The notes under the pieces are model-generated. The model made no database searches. It was not told where the DNA came from and was given only the letters and a program-made list of their open reading frames with translations. 64,000 bases of DNA from Anas platyrhynchos. Its lineage: Eukaryota > Chordata > Aves > Anseriformes > Anatidae. Of the stretch, positions 25,532 through 38,438 are shown piece by piece. Each line of letters begins with the position of its first letter. Positions within the stretch are counted from its first letter, which is position 1. The position numbers were made by a program, and so were the translations under genes. Location: the NCBI RefSeq assembly GCF_047663525.1, contig NC_092588.1:50027501-50091500 (forward strand), written 5' to 3'.

Positions 25532-28500
25532 AGAAAGTATTAAAGTATTGGGCATTAGGAAGGCTCAGAATTTGGCTTAAAAATTCTAATGTCGTGTAGT
25601 CAACTATCTGTTTATACAAGTTTAAACAAAGTTTATGTTGCCCATTTGCTGCTTCTGCTGCATCCTCATTTCAAAAAACACACAGGCACACCAGCATCTA
25701 GGCATATTCCACAACACTAGCAACTTGGGGAGAAATATAAAAGGAAATCCCCCAAATCCCCATTTTTCATCTGGCTTCACTTTAGATTCTTTCATATCCT
25801 GAGATCATCCTTCAATGGGAATTACATGACTTGCCCTCTTACCAGAGCAGCTCACAAATAGTAAACGTGTTTCATAACAGAATGCTAGAAGGGAAAGAAA
25901 ATTACCACAATTGGGTCTTGAATTTCTTTTTCATTTTTGATGGGAAAAAAAAAAAAAATGAAAATGATTTCTTCCAGCTTTTTTTTTTTTCTAATTTATG
26001 AGGAAAAACACTTCATGTTTTATGATAACTCCACTTTTGGGTCATCAATATGACATGGGTTACAGTGTGGACAAGTGCACCTTACTTCAGCTGGCTGTAC
26101 AGCTTTGTATTAAGTCTTTCAGAAAACTGTCAACACTGTGTGCAGGTAACAGTTCAAAATGCTCCAGAATATATAGAGTTTATAGGCTGTGATATACACT
26201 ATGACATTATGTGGTGAATATAACCTTTACTGAACACAAGCTGGAAAAACTTTCCATTGTAAAAGCAACTTCTTCTGTAGATACGGAGATCATAATTACT
26301 ATTGCTGCCATACTCATCATCAAATTATACGTATCGTTCAGCAAGGAAATTCTGAGTAAGCTAGTCAGCTTGTCACAGTTAGAAAGAAAAAAAGGGAAGC
26401 AGAAATTGTATCACAGAAAGGTCTCAAAAGTCAGCCTTGCCATGGAGAAAACAAAATCTTTCCACCCTCTCACATTGCCAACCGAATGCTTGTGTTCATC
26501 TTTTTCCGTCCTTTGTGCCATCCTGGATGCTGGGGACAACCGCACTGCTGGTGATAAGCCTCATCAAACAATCCTGGCAGGGAGCTGTGGGGTTTTCCTG
26601 TGAGCCCATGACCATTTCACAGCTCCCTGCAACCAGACTCAATCGCAGCACTGTCTGCTTTGATCAGGCCTCTCTCCGAAAGCATCTGGATAGAGCCTCA
26701 GACAAGAGGCGCTTAGAAATGAGGTTGGCTGCTTGCCCTGCTGCAGCTGAAGAATTCGAGTGGGGTGGAGCGGAGGGAGGGCAGAAAGGGAGAGATTTCC
26801 AGTGGAACGAAAGATGCAGCCAAAAGATATCCCAGATCTGAGGGAGCTTTATCAGTATATGGGATCACCACGTTTACTTAGAAAAGTAGGTAGGAGGGGA
26901 TGGGATAGATGAGATGGGTTTTGAAAGGTCTTAATCCATCTCCAAACCCAGTGCCTAAATCTAGCCAAATCTAGGTTTAATTTCTTCTCTTGTGCTGTGA
27001 CAATTCATGGAATTCAAGGTAAGAGAGGCCTAGATCAGGCCCTGTTCTCTGCCAGGATTTCCTCTCTGTGCAGTCATCCACAAGGTGCTCAGACAGCACC
27101 AAATCTGCCTACCAGCTCTATAAACCCATTTTGCACAGGTGCAAACAGTACAGAGCACAAAATAGCTACGAAGTGCTTCCAGTATCACAGGCCATTGGGT
27201 TATATTGCAAAAGCCAGGGATGCAGCAGGTAGGCATCAGACTGACCAAGGAGCACCTTTGTGAGGGATCAACCATCAGCATGCCTGGGAGATGGAGGCAG
27301 GAAGGCCGTAATAGATGTATTAGCACTCTCTGGGTTGTAGTGACAGGTCTCAGCTTCAAGCTGCATTATGTGGAGAAGCAGGAGAAGATACCCAGCTGCT
27401 CTCTCACCTCCCATGTACAAAAGACAGAAAACCATGTGCGGTTCTTTATTTTCTTGCACGTCATTTTGTAGGAGCCTTACTATCACTAGTAGTGTGTTTG
27501 CCAAACTGAAGCATCGTTAACATTTAGGAATTGCACAGCCACTTTTTTCCTTTTTTTTTTTTTTTTTCTCTCTCACAGAAAGCGCAACAAGCTGCAGTAT
27601 GTTCAAAAATATGGCCATTGCAGATATCAAATGTTCTTGTGAGGTCTGAGAAAGCCCAAAACTGCACTGTTATCACCCAGACGTGTGGTAGCCACAAGAG
27701 TTAGCAAAGGGCAGCTCATCCTTGCACTGCCTTTCACTTGTAGTCCCTCTGTTTGCTGCTGACAGCCCTCACCCTACTGTGGACTGCAAAGATTTGGAGA
27801 CTACAACAGTAGAACAGTGAAGACACTGGCTCTTAAAAACTGAACCAATTCTGCAGGACAAAATCAGAATCTCCCTCTCGAAAATGAACTCCATGTAAGT
27901 AGAAACTAAAATAAACTGGCCTTTTGAGCTCTACAAAGCTCAGGATGCTACCCATACAGGCGTCTTCACCCAAGAGTGAGCACAAGCTGAGTCTTGTGTT
28001 ATAGCCAAAGCCTTGCCCTGATACTCCAGCCATGTTCCATAGCATGAGCTGTCCAGATCTGTCTGACCTGCTACAAGGAGCTGGTCTCAGCAGCAGCGCC
28101 AGCTCCGAGCACCTGTGAGTGATGAATAATCACTCCTTTATCCACTGAGCAAAGCCCAGGATCATTGATGAGGCCCAACATCATGCATGGATGGCACCTG
28201 ATGGGGCACTTCCCAGAGCCCCAGGGGTAGAATGAGGCCTTTCAAATGGCGAACTCTGCTCCAGAACCAGGCCACAAGGTCTCACCACCATCCTGTCAAT
28301 AGATGTGCAGAAAGTAGGTTACGTGGAAATGGGGCACTGCCTATAAGGAAAGGAAGGCTTATCCCTCCTTGGACATGGTATTTGCCTAAGGGCAATTAGG
28401 GCTCACATACAGGAGCCTCAGATGTTCCCCTTCCCTGCTGTCGACTTAGAGATAAAGCAGCACAACCCTGCCAGTACCTCAGCCAGAGGCAGGAGCACCA

Positions 28501-29683
28501 GAGCTCCAGGTGCCCTCTCCTCCCTGTTGCGCACGTACTGGAGGTAGGAAAGTTGATCTTGGCAGCAATTCTCTGGGCACCTCTGCCTGGAAAGGTCTTC
28601 ATTGCAGAAGAGGCGAGAGAACTCCTGGGAGCCTTAAAGTCATTCAGGTTTCTGGTAAACAGCAAACTTCTGCAATATGAGATTTAGTAGCACCTCGGGG
28701 AGCTTAAAGCAACTCTATTTCTAAATATTTGCTCAAACAAACTCAGTGAAGCTACTGCAGTATTTGCATCCACCAAGAACAGGGCTGAGGCAGATCAGAC
28801 CCCATCTGGCACAGTCTCACTCATCTGTCCTGGTCTGGCTGTGACTTTTGCTGGTGTCACTTCAGTCACCAGCAGCCATGGAAGAATTCCTGTTGGTGTG
28901 TTTTATTTATACAGATGTCTCACATACTTCTGTCTCCACTGCAGGAGACAGCACCAGCTTGGGCTGTGCAACTGCACACCAACTACAGCCAGTCAGCAGA
29001 GCAGAGAAAACCCTACCTGTGAGAAAAAGCCCAATCTGCAAGTATTGCATTCAGTGCATGGCACCTGGAGGTCTATCCAAACTGCTGAAACCTCATTCTC
29101 CTTAATGAAGCCTTTGTTTGAGGATCTTGGAAAGGCATCACAAAAGAGAGTGGTAGTGTTACAGAAAAGAAACTGTGAGACCAAATGATTTCCAAGACAG
29201 CAAAAACTAGAAGAAAATATTGTATTGACAAATAAGTATGTAAAATGTTGCCCCAGACTCTGAGTTTGGGACACTCAGAAAATCCTCGTGTTCTCAGTCT
29301 CCTGCTAAAGATCTGCAGATGCAGCTAAGCCAACTGAACAGGATCCTCTTCTCACCTGCAGCCCACACTGTCTCCTGGCCCCCTGCTCACAAACTGATCA
29401 GGTTTGACAAGATGCTCTCCTACCCCATCACTTTTTCCTCTCGTGTTCATTTTCTTCTCAGGAGTAGGCTGTTATACAGGGCGCAGAAACAGTAGGGGTT
29501 TAGCTATATAAAGCACAATAGACTTCATGAGTATCTTAATGTTTCCAACCTAAATGCCATATATTATTATCTGTTTATGTGTTCATTAGCTGAACAGTCA
29601 ATGGGTGTACCCCTCCATCCCTCCTCAGGGCTCTTCAGCTGTGTGAATGAAGCTCACAAGCACAAAACTCATGTAAATGCTAG

Positions 29684-29717
<34 letters not shown>
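29684..29717 (+). repeat. A-run, 34 bases
   Basis: Uninterrupted adenines inside otherwise unique sequence. The poly-Lys stretch in the overlapping plus-strand frame (29577-29963) comes from this tract. Confidence 0.97.
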
Positions 29718-29720
<3 letters not shown>

Positions 29721-32700
29721 GGGCTGAATTTGAGCATATCAAGTCTATGTGGCTTTGTTTTGGGGAAGGCATGGAAAAGAAAATATAGATGGGAGGCTTT
29801 TCAGAAAAGATTCTCCCAGAAAGATTATCACGATTTAAGTTTTCAATTGGAAAGTCATGGCTACAAGAAGTGCTATCATACAATCTCAGCATTTGTTTTC
29901 AAAGCAAAATATGCAAATATTTTCCCCCAATCAGCACAAATTAATAGCATATATGCCCTGTAAGAAGAAGTGTTTGAGAGGAGCAGCATTTTTTCATTCA
30001 TGGATAGAACATTTTCTTCATTATTTTTTTATTGTCACTTTTTTTCTTCAAAGCAGTGGAACACTTTCAAATCTCATGAAACAGCCTGTTCTGGGTTGGC
30101 TCTAGTATTGGATAAAGATTAAGATACATCTTCACTACAGCCAAGCCTGTGCTGGAAGATTTGAGCTCTGTGTGGTTCAGTGCTATAATCTACATCCATC
30201 CCTTCCTTCTGCATTACAGCTCCTCCCTGCCAGCCATGCCATGACTCTTCCTCAGCACAGTCCCTTACTGCCCTCCAGCTCCTGGGGCTTTTACTCCCAC
30301 ACCTGTGCCCAGAGAGGAGCAGCTGATGGCACTGACTGCACGGTGAGAGCTCGTGGGCAGATTTTTGTGCCCCAAGCCCCAGTGTAGCACCAATGCTGGC
30401 ACATGGCTGGAGCAGGTTTGGTGCCCCGATGGGAAGGCGCACGTGCTACACTGTCGGCAGCAGAGGTGGATGAGTGCTCGAGCTCTTATAATGCACAGGC
30501 TGCTGATAACAGAGCATTTATCCTGTACCAGTGCATGTCCTGGAGTTTACCTTTCAGCAAACTAGTCAGCCACCACAACTCACCAAAGCTCACAAAGCTC
30601 AGTCACCTAGAAGAGCTAGCAGTGCTGGGGTGAGCATGGACTGCTCTCCAGTTCTTTTCTCTCTCCCTCTAATAGGGAACTTTCTCGACCAAGAATCACC
30701 CCAAAATTGCATATTTGTACAACTCTGATTCACCCCCCTCTTGCAGGACATTCAGAGGAAGCAGTCAGCACAGGCACATGTGTACACTTCCATTGTTCAG
30801 ACGCACACATTAACTGCCTCTGCCTCCCTGCTGCTTTAGACAGTGGACACAGGGCGTTTGATGCAGACTGCATCAATACACCTTTTGCATCACAACAAAA
30901 TGCAATGCCTTTCACCACCATGGAAGACCAAGACACTCAAGTAGAAAGCACTGGGTACAGTTCCCAATCTGAAGGCCAACCTCAGATTGGGAAGCCACCC
31001 TCTTCTGCAGAGCCCTGAGAAAGAAAAAGACTTTGAAGTGCACCATGAAGGTAATAAATCTGGGGGGGGGAGAGGGAGGGAAGATCACAAACAGCTAGAC
31101 TTCCCCTGTGTGGAGAGGATGCTTGCTTTGTCATCTCTGCCTGTTCCCACAGCAGCACCATCATAGAGGGGAAAAGGGTAACCTCCCTGATAGTTAGATC
31201 TCATGTCATTCAGCTATTCACATGGCCAAGCCAAAACCTTGAATTTCACTTCTTAAGTTGATAAGGCACACCAAAATCTCAGCAAGTGATGTCATGCAAA
31301 AATCCAAATGAGCAGCCTGAATCCACAGGCCTTCTTAAAGATAAACGGTGATCACATTTAAGATCATATTCGCTTTTTGAGATTAAGGCAGGGGGAAAAG
31401 GCAGCAATCAAGCAAAAATGAAGGTAGATGATGCTTTAAAATATTATTTCTAAAAATATATATTATTTTTTTTCAGAGGTAGAATATGTTTCTTAGCATA
31501 TTGCTTGTTGGTGTGCTTTCCACCATGCTCATGATGGGAAGTATTGATGCTCAGTGTCTTAGGGAAGGGAAGGCATTCATACCCTTTACCTCCCATCTTA
31601 ACTCACAGCATCAGAGAGCTCTCAGCCACTTCTGCTGGTCATGGACTCTTGCACACTGCAGGAGCTCAGAGTCCAGCTGAACACCAGTAACTCCTGGTTC
31701 CGTCCTCAGAAATCTCTTCTAGGAAAACAAGTTCTTCAAATTAAAGAGAAATATTTAGAGAAGCAGCAGGACCCAGAAGATAAAAAGCTACTATGGCTTA
31801 CAGGAGAGTAGGGGGTCCTATTCACAGATGCATTCCAAGTAGCAGTGCAAAATAATTAGTTTTCCTGAGCAGTCAGTCACATTGGCAAGAACAAAGGCTA
31901 GCACAGAAAGTCAAGACTTCCTTGCTGAGTTTCAGTAACTTTAATTTACATGGTTTTATAATTGTTATTTAATTTATGTATGGATACCACAGTTTTAAAC
32001 GCAGATAGAGAGTATTCAAAAGGGACAAACTTCTGTGTTTAAATTATTCTTACTTTCTTTTTGCTTATCTCAGTCAATTATTTCATTCAGTCATAAAACT
32101 GCAAAGGAAAAGCAAAAATAAAGAGTCAGTATGCGAATTTTTTTTAAGGTGGTACGAAAATATCCAAGCAGCAGCATAAAAGCATTTCTGAGGTTATGTT
32201 AAGTTCGTTCAAATCAAATCAACTTCAGCAGGTGACAGCAGGATGACATTGCTCTGCCACGTTAGGATATAAAGCTAATGTCAGTGTCTGTACACATTTC
32301 CCCTACACGGGGCTGAGGCTCCAACAACAAGGTTTTTCCTGTGTATTCAGTGCACAATAACTCACCCTTAGTCACAGTAAGAGGTAAGATCAGTATTTCA
32401 GCTCCAAAGAGAGACCCAACAGAGCTGTCAGCATGCAATAGACCCACTGAAGAATCAAGGAATAATGTTGAGACTAATAGCGGAGGTGATTTTTGCAACA
32501 TTTTCAAAGCATAGAAAATACTTCAGGAGCAATCACATGTGGCTGAATGGAAGAGAAATAATCATAGGACAAGGTCAATGCAAAGAAAAAAGAGCTTCAC
32601 TGTGAAATGGCATGTTGATCCAGCGAAATTGATTTTCTTGTATATGTGTAAGATGTATTAAATAGCTGTTCTAAGACTCTAACAAAAAAAGTGGTGTCCC

Positions 32701-32831
32701 TGTTTACTGAATTGTTGAAGAAATTTAACCATCTTGACATTTTACAGTTTAATAAAATGTTAATGGGGAGGGTGAGGGATTAAGCTGGCTACAGGCATGG
32801 TTTAATTTGTTGGTAATTTTAGCCCAGCAGG

Positions 32832-32854
32832 AAAAAAAAAAAAAAAAAAAAAAA
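32832..32854 (+). repeat. A-run, 23 bases
   Basis: Uninterrupted adenines. A TTTAATAAAATG word lies about 80 bases upstream, too far and too ordinary to claim a retrocopy tail. Confidence 0.95.
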
Positions 32855-35800
32855 GGAATATATTCTGACAAGAGGAACAAACAAACCTCTTAAAGAAAAT
32901 TTTTTCTCGCATGGTATGCTCATGTGTTAAGAATAAAGTGTCATTACAGCAGGCATCACAAGCAAGACTTTGTGACTTTCATGGGTTTATGAAGCAGCTG
33001 GTGCCTCTCATTTCTATTTGTGCCATTATTATTTGTTGCTTAATTACTAGTCTTTTAATTACCCCAAGAGGTTTCAGTTCCCCCTCTGCCTCCTCCTGCA
33101 GAAATAGCATCTTAAAGAAACCCAGAGACCGGGCTGGTGGGAGGCCTCCAGTCCTGAGTAGCTTTGTGGTGGACCCCACCATAGCCCTCAGCCTCATGTT
33201 TCAAGTCAGAGGGAGGGTGGCATCCTCCCATCCCCATCCCTGTCACCATCCCTGTCCCCACGCCAGCCCACAGCCAAGCCAGGCAGGATCACCAATATGC
33301 GTACTAGTCTAGCTGCTCGAAACAACCAACAATCTCAAAAGTCCCATCTGGTGGACAGCTTCCAGAGGGCCAAAGAGTTTTACCACCCATCAGGGGCCTA
33401 GCAGCCACCCGTACCCCAACCCACCCCTGCCCCAGTGTGGATCCCATTACAGACCCCCCAGTGCCTCCTCTCCCACTCTCCTCGCACAGAAAGGCAGCGA
33501 GACTGGGGGAGACTTGAGTGCACAACAGTTGTTTACATCTTTGCACAGGGGAAATCTGGGATTATTTATGGAAATTCAGATGTTGCTAAATAACAGATGC
33601 TGTTCTGAGAAGGAAAACTTTTTTTATTATTATTTGGGGTTGTTTGAGGGTTTCGTGTTTTTGTTTTTTTTATGTAGTTTAGAAAAGAGCTGAGGGTTTG
33701 CTCCAGCATATAGAGGAACTGCATCCAAATAAAATGATTTTTTCTTGGGGCATGGGTTTCATAGGGTACCTACCCTTACTAGACTTTGGGGGCAAACTAG
33801 TAAATAAAAAAAAATACCCAGGACTTTATGACTGCTTTGTTCCATACCCCACAGAGAAAACTTGTTCTCTTTTTTTGCTAGTGCTCTGCAAAGTGTGGCA
33901 GAGGAAAGGGTCTCACATATAATAAGTGAAGAACTACTCTGAAATTAAGAGCTTCGCTTTTAATACTTAAACAAGAAAGACACAGAGTTTGGCAGAAGAT
34001 GGAGAGCCCAACCAATTGCTCCAGCTCAGCCATACCAACTTGTCCTCTACATACTCAGCACAGCTGTTCTCCAATTTTGCTTCATAAACACATCACAGCT
34101 CTTACTTCTTGTTGTTCATGGTGGATGTTTCAGACAAATGCCTTTTTGTTAGATACCATATTTTGCCTTGGTATGGTTAAAAAGGCTTCACATTTAACCG
34201 ACTTTACTGTAAATGTGCTTGACATTACTAAGGTCTTCCCCTGCTTGAAGGTTCTTTGATGCATGTGCAATTTTCTCACTTGTAACTTCAACTTTTAACA
34301 AACAATGACGCTTTTTCTTATAAAGATAATATATTTGACCCGCTGAAAAGAGGTCGCTCCATTTTTTCAAGGATTTAACAGTCCAGCAGTGTGAGTTACT
34401 ACTATGACAAACAACATGTCCAGGGTAAGCATTAGCAATGCAATTAATCTGACCTGTGATACGTTTTAAAGAACATTTTAGATGCCCAAATCACAAAGCT
34501 AACTTTTATCAAAGGTCTTCTTTCCCGTATTTTTCATAAGAAACTTCACAAGGTGGCTACAAAATTATATCAATACAACAGTAAGAACACACTGAAAATA
34601 AATAATGAAGATTATAAAAAATAAAGAAATGTCTTAGTTGTTCTAGAAAGCCTCCCAGCGTCCATCTGCTAATATTAAAATGACAAGATGTTCCCCCTAA
34701 TTTGGGATATAATGTCTTTACCAGAGGTGATAACATATCATGGACGGGTAATGGAGAGAGGGCCAGAGTGCATTTGGCTACAGCTTATGCACAGAGAACT
34801 GCTGTAAACATAGGATATAATGTATTTAGAAAACAAAGAGAGAACACACAGTGCAGTGCTCAGACCCCTGTGAGCTCCCTCTTCTCAGCAGCCCCACAGC
34901 AGGAAGCTGGAGTGAGATGGAGGCCCTCACCCCCTCACCTGTCACACACTGCATCACCTCTGGAAAAAAAAAAAAAAAAAGAAAAAAAAAAGAAGCACAC
35001 CAAAAAGCAAGACTTACATTGACCTAGGATCTTTCAGAAGGAATTATATGAGAACACGTAAAACTTAAAGTTCATAAAACACTCCAAAACATCCCTTCAT
35101 TATATTTATAATACAGCAATGCCTGGATCTGATCAGCCTGAAGCAAACAGCCAGTTTTGGTGATCCAGTAAATAGACTTTATCAACAGAAAATATTAGGT
35201 AAACTTTAAAAATAGCCCCAAAATTCTCCCTCCACAGTGCAAATGTTTGAGCAAATCTAAGGATGTTTAAAAGGTGTGGTATGGATCACCACATAGATCT
35301 GCTTTGAAAAAAATGTAGATAATTCCCATCAATGCTTCCAAGTCATTCTTCATGCTGGGGCACCTTTTATGAACATCCCTTCTGTTTTTAAAACATCCTG
35401 GTTGCCAAAATCAACACCTTTTAATTCAGCATCTATTGATTTATTGGTAGTGAGTTGGGAGATTCAGAAATGGTCAACAAAAACACCAACCAAGAACGTG
35501 GGAGATTCCAGTCTGAAAATTCAAGTCTGCTTTGTAATAGGTTTCTCAAGTAACGAAACCACGTTTTGGACAGGTCTACTTTGTGAAGTGTATCACCAAG
35601 ATGGCACAGACCCAGGCCAATTCATCTGTACAGCAGGATGTCCTATAATGCCCTCAGACTAAGCCTACTCACCTGAAGCTCCTTGCCTGTCTCCTGAGAT
35701 GTTCACAGATGCAATCCCCGCCCAGAACTTTATTCTCTGCCATTGTCAATCTAGTAGTTTTCATGAGTATACTTTTAGGAGAAAAAGAGGTAGAGAAACA

Positions 35801-36174
35801 AACAAACAAAAAGAAAGCTCTGTAAGTGAAATTTTTGTAGAGAAAAATAATAATAATAATTTTAGTGAAAACCCAAGGAATGAAGCACAGGGAAACTTTT
35901 CAGTAAGCCATACAGGATCTCCATAGCTCCCATTTGTAAAAAAAAAAAAAATCTCTGTCTTTACTAGCCAAGCCCAACCACCCCAGGTAGGTGGAAACCA
36001 CAGCACACAGCAGAGCAGCTGTGAGCTGCCATGGCAGGCCTGGGCTGCAGGTGAGCAGCTGAAGGCACAGGTGTCCCAGTGTTCCCTTTGCTCCCATCAG
36101 CCCAAGGTACATACCACACAATGGCAGGAACCAAACCATGTCAGATCCCAGCTTCCCTACAAAGATCCTCTGCC

Positions 36175-36220
36175 AAAAAAAAAAAAAAAAAAAAAAAAGA
36201 GAGAGAGAGAGAGAGAGAAA
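36175..36220 (+). repeat. A-run followed by (GA)n
   Basis: Twenty-four adenines (36175-36198) run directly into about ten GA units, giving a continuous homopurine tract on the plus strand. Frames crossing it read poly-Lys then Arg-Glu and are artefacts. Confidence 0.95.
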
Positions 36221-36980
36221 GAAGAAAAGACAACACAATTTATTCTCTTTTCAGACCAAATAAAGCCCAAACCAATAGGACTTCTATGCAGATCTCCCAA
36301 CATGACACATTAGCAGTCTCCATCTAAGCCAGTTGTACTTCCCCTCACCCCCCCCTTTTTTTTTTTTTTTTCATAATTCATGATGATCATCACACACCCC
36401 ACTTAATCATGTACCACAATCCTCATGTCATCACCACTCATTCTGGCATTGAAGGACATAACCCATGACAAGAGGTTGAATTACTCAGACTCAGTTGCAG
36501 CAACTATAGAGGAAACACAATAGGGGAAAATACTGCCCAAAATCACAATGTGCACAAGCTGGAGAACTGTGTTTAACAAAATATTAACCACAAACTACTC
36601 TTATTTTGGAAAAAAAAAAAAAAAAAAGGCTTTTAGAAAGGCAGAGTGGAAATAATGTCATGTGATGAATTCAAGAGATTTCTCAGCAATAGGCTTCTCC
36701 ATTCTGGAGAGTAGGTGCCATGTAAAGGCAGCTTCATCTGATAATGGTGGCTTTACAAGATAGAGAGTAGGGGAAAGAGTATGTGGTGACATCTGTCAAA
36801 ATAATAATTAACATGCAAAAACAATACCACAAAATCCCCCATTCAACCTAAAAAGCATTAACACCTCTAAATTTAATCTCCGTTGCTTCTCTACGAAGAA
36901 AGTCAGTAGTCAGAAAGTATTAGGTAAATAAGGGCACTTACCAAACTAATCAAATTGCATCAGGATTGTCTAAGGGCTGT
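36221..36980. other. Non-coding spacer with C8T16 and A18 tracts
   Basis: Holds a C-run passing into a T-run (36348-36371) and an 18-base A-run (36610-36627). No gene or named element seen. Confidence 0.6.
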
Positions 36981-37222
36981 ACACAGAATCATAGCACCAA
37001 AGAATGATTTTGGTTGGAAGGAACCTTAAAGCCCACCTAGTTCCAACCCCCTGCCATGGGCAGGGACACCTCCCACCAGACCAGGTTGCCCAAAGCCCCA
37101 TCCAGCCTGGCCTTGAACACCTCCAGGGATGGGGCAACCACAGCTTCTCTGGGCAACCTGTTCCAGGGCCTCACCACCCTCATAGTAAAGAATTTCTTCC
37201 AGAAATTCCTCTTACCCAGAAT
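36981..37222 (-). mobile_element. CR1 LINE, 3' end (minus orientation), relatively young
   Basis: Reading the plus strand, the segment starts with an AGAATCATAG-type remnant of the CR1 terminal octamer. It then shows the hallmark words GGTTGGAAGGAACCTTAAAG, CCCCTGCCATGGGCAGGGAC, CCAGGTTGCCCAAAGCCCC, CTCCAGGGATGGGGCAACCA and GGGCAACCTGTTCCAG. These are the reverse complement of the conserved 3' end of avian CR1 elements. It is heavily 5'-truncated, as most CR1 copies are, and carries no intact reverse transcriptase. High retention of the family words suggests a later insertion than the other CR1 remnants here. The overlapping plus-strand frame (37004-37315) is not a gene. Confidence 0.97.
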
Positions 37223-38199
37223 GTTTCATGTTTAAGTGGGAAAAGAATAGCTCATGGGAAGTACATGTCCACTGTCTCTAAAACTATGCGTCTGAGGTTC
37301 AGCCTGGTGCACTAGCTCGAGGTGAAACATTCAGTATGGCAGGGGTTCTTGAAAAACGTTAGTTGTAGACAAAATAAATAGTACCAGCACTTGCAAGAAT
37401 TTTGGTTACTGCTCATAAATAGTGTCCTAGTTTCAGCAAATGTTTGCTGATTGTAGTAAACATCTTCATTACTGAAAATGATAATAATAAAGTACAATAG
37501 GTATATAAAAAAAATATCTGTTAGTAGCTACAAATGAAGACATCAAATCCTGCCAGTTCCTGCATATGCACTGCATTGTAAATTCACCAGTAATCCCAAA
37601 TTAAACACATGCAGATGTGTTGACAGGATTGGGACCATCAGCGACTTATCCCGTAAATACTGACAATCTAAGTAATGTGCTAGCTTCAGCTAGACTACTC
37701 AGCGTTGTGAGACAGACCTCAGGCACAAGACATCCATAACATCATCAGACCATAGGATAGGGCTGGATACTGCCACCCTTACAACTAAAATGTAAGGTAA
37801 ATCCTTGGCACTTAACTCAGCAAGCATGTAAGTGCATGCACAACTTCAAGATTTCAAATAGTCTTGATTCCATTAAAGCAAGCCACAGACTTATTTTTTT
37901 TTTCACTGGACAAGGTTTTTAGTGAACAAGTGCTGCATATAGACTATATGCAGGGTAAAGTATTTTACAACTTTCGAGTGCTAAGACCTAGCTTCAAAGT
38001 GTTTTCCACATAAATACACAGCATTATTCTAAATCATTATTTTAATACAGATTATTTTAATAAAAAACAAGCTAAAAGGTATTGGGTATAATAGCATGGT
38101 AATACCTTAAATACAGAACAATGAATAGGACTTGCCTCTGCAAGCTTATCGTGTAGACAAGAGCAGAGGCATTTAAAATACAAGGATACCTTACAGTGG
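37223..38199. other. Non-coding, no gene recognised
   Basis: AT-rich unique sequence. No element or RNA gene recognised and only frames up to 61 codons. Confidence 0.55.
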
Positions 38200-38345
38200 G
38201 AGGGGAAAAGACTTAAGGTAATTGAATCCAGAATGTGATATATTTAGATTAAGACATCTAATGAAAAGCTAATTGGATTAGTGGGAAAAATAATGGGATT
38301 TGAGATGACATATAATTGGCTTTTGCTATAAAGCTGTCATATACA
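38200..38345. promoter_or_regulatory. Candidate homeodomain-rich non-coding element B
   Basis: In about 145 bases there are GTAATTGAATCC (38218-38229), TAATTGGATTA (38270-38280, a TAAT-N3-ATTA P3-type dimer site that also contains the GGATTA core used by Otx/Pitx-class homeodomains), TAATGGGATT (38291-38300) and ATAATTGGC near 38313. The density of ordered homeodomain words with no repeat annotation is typical of conserved enhancers. Function and conservation are inferred, not shown. Confidence 0.35.
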
Positions 38346-38390
38346 CAAGGAAAATACCTAGAAATGGGAATCCCCTAATAGTGCTAAGGT

Positions 38391-38438
38391 TAAAAAAATA
38401 AAAAATAAAAATAAAAATAAAATAAAATAAAATAAAAA
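38391..38438 (+). repeat. (AAAAT)n-type microsatellite
   Basis: Tandem AAAAAT and AAAAT units, slightly irregular at the left end. The minus-strand frame crossing it reads Phe/Ile/Tyr repeats and is an artefact. Confidence 0.92.

Larger units (their letters stand above)
25131..36174. other. Non-coding sequence with long A-runs; no gene recognised
   Basis: Mainly unique DNA interrupted by A-runs (25489-25526, 29684-29717, 32832-32854, 34964-34980) and T-rich patches (27551-27567). Moderately GC-rich patches at about 28060-28640, 30200-30500 and 33070-33540 carry overlapping frames on both strands (up to 133 codons) with no recognisable protein. The last patch is C-rich, with CCCCATCCC-type words. 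No CpG island clear enough to call a promoter and no nameable transposon was seen. Confidence 0.5.

Noticed and set aside
29577-29963. 128-codon frame with a poly-Lys stretch
   Set aside because: The Lys run is the 34-base A-run; the rest has no motif.
36981-37315. Plus-strand frame over the CR1 end as a gene
   Set aside because: It is antisense reading of a truncated LINE 3' end.
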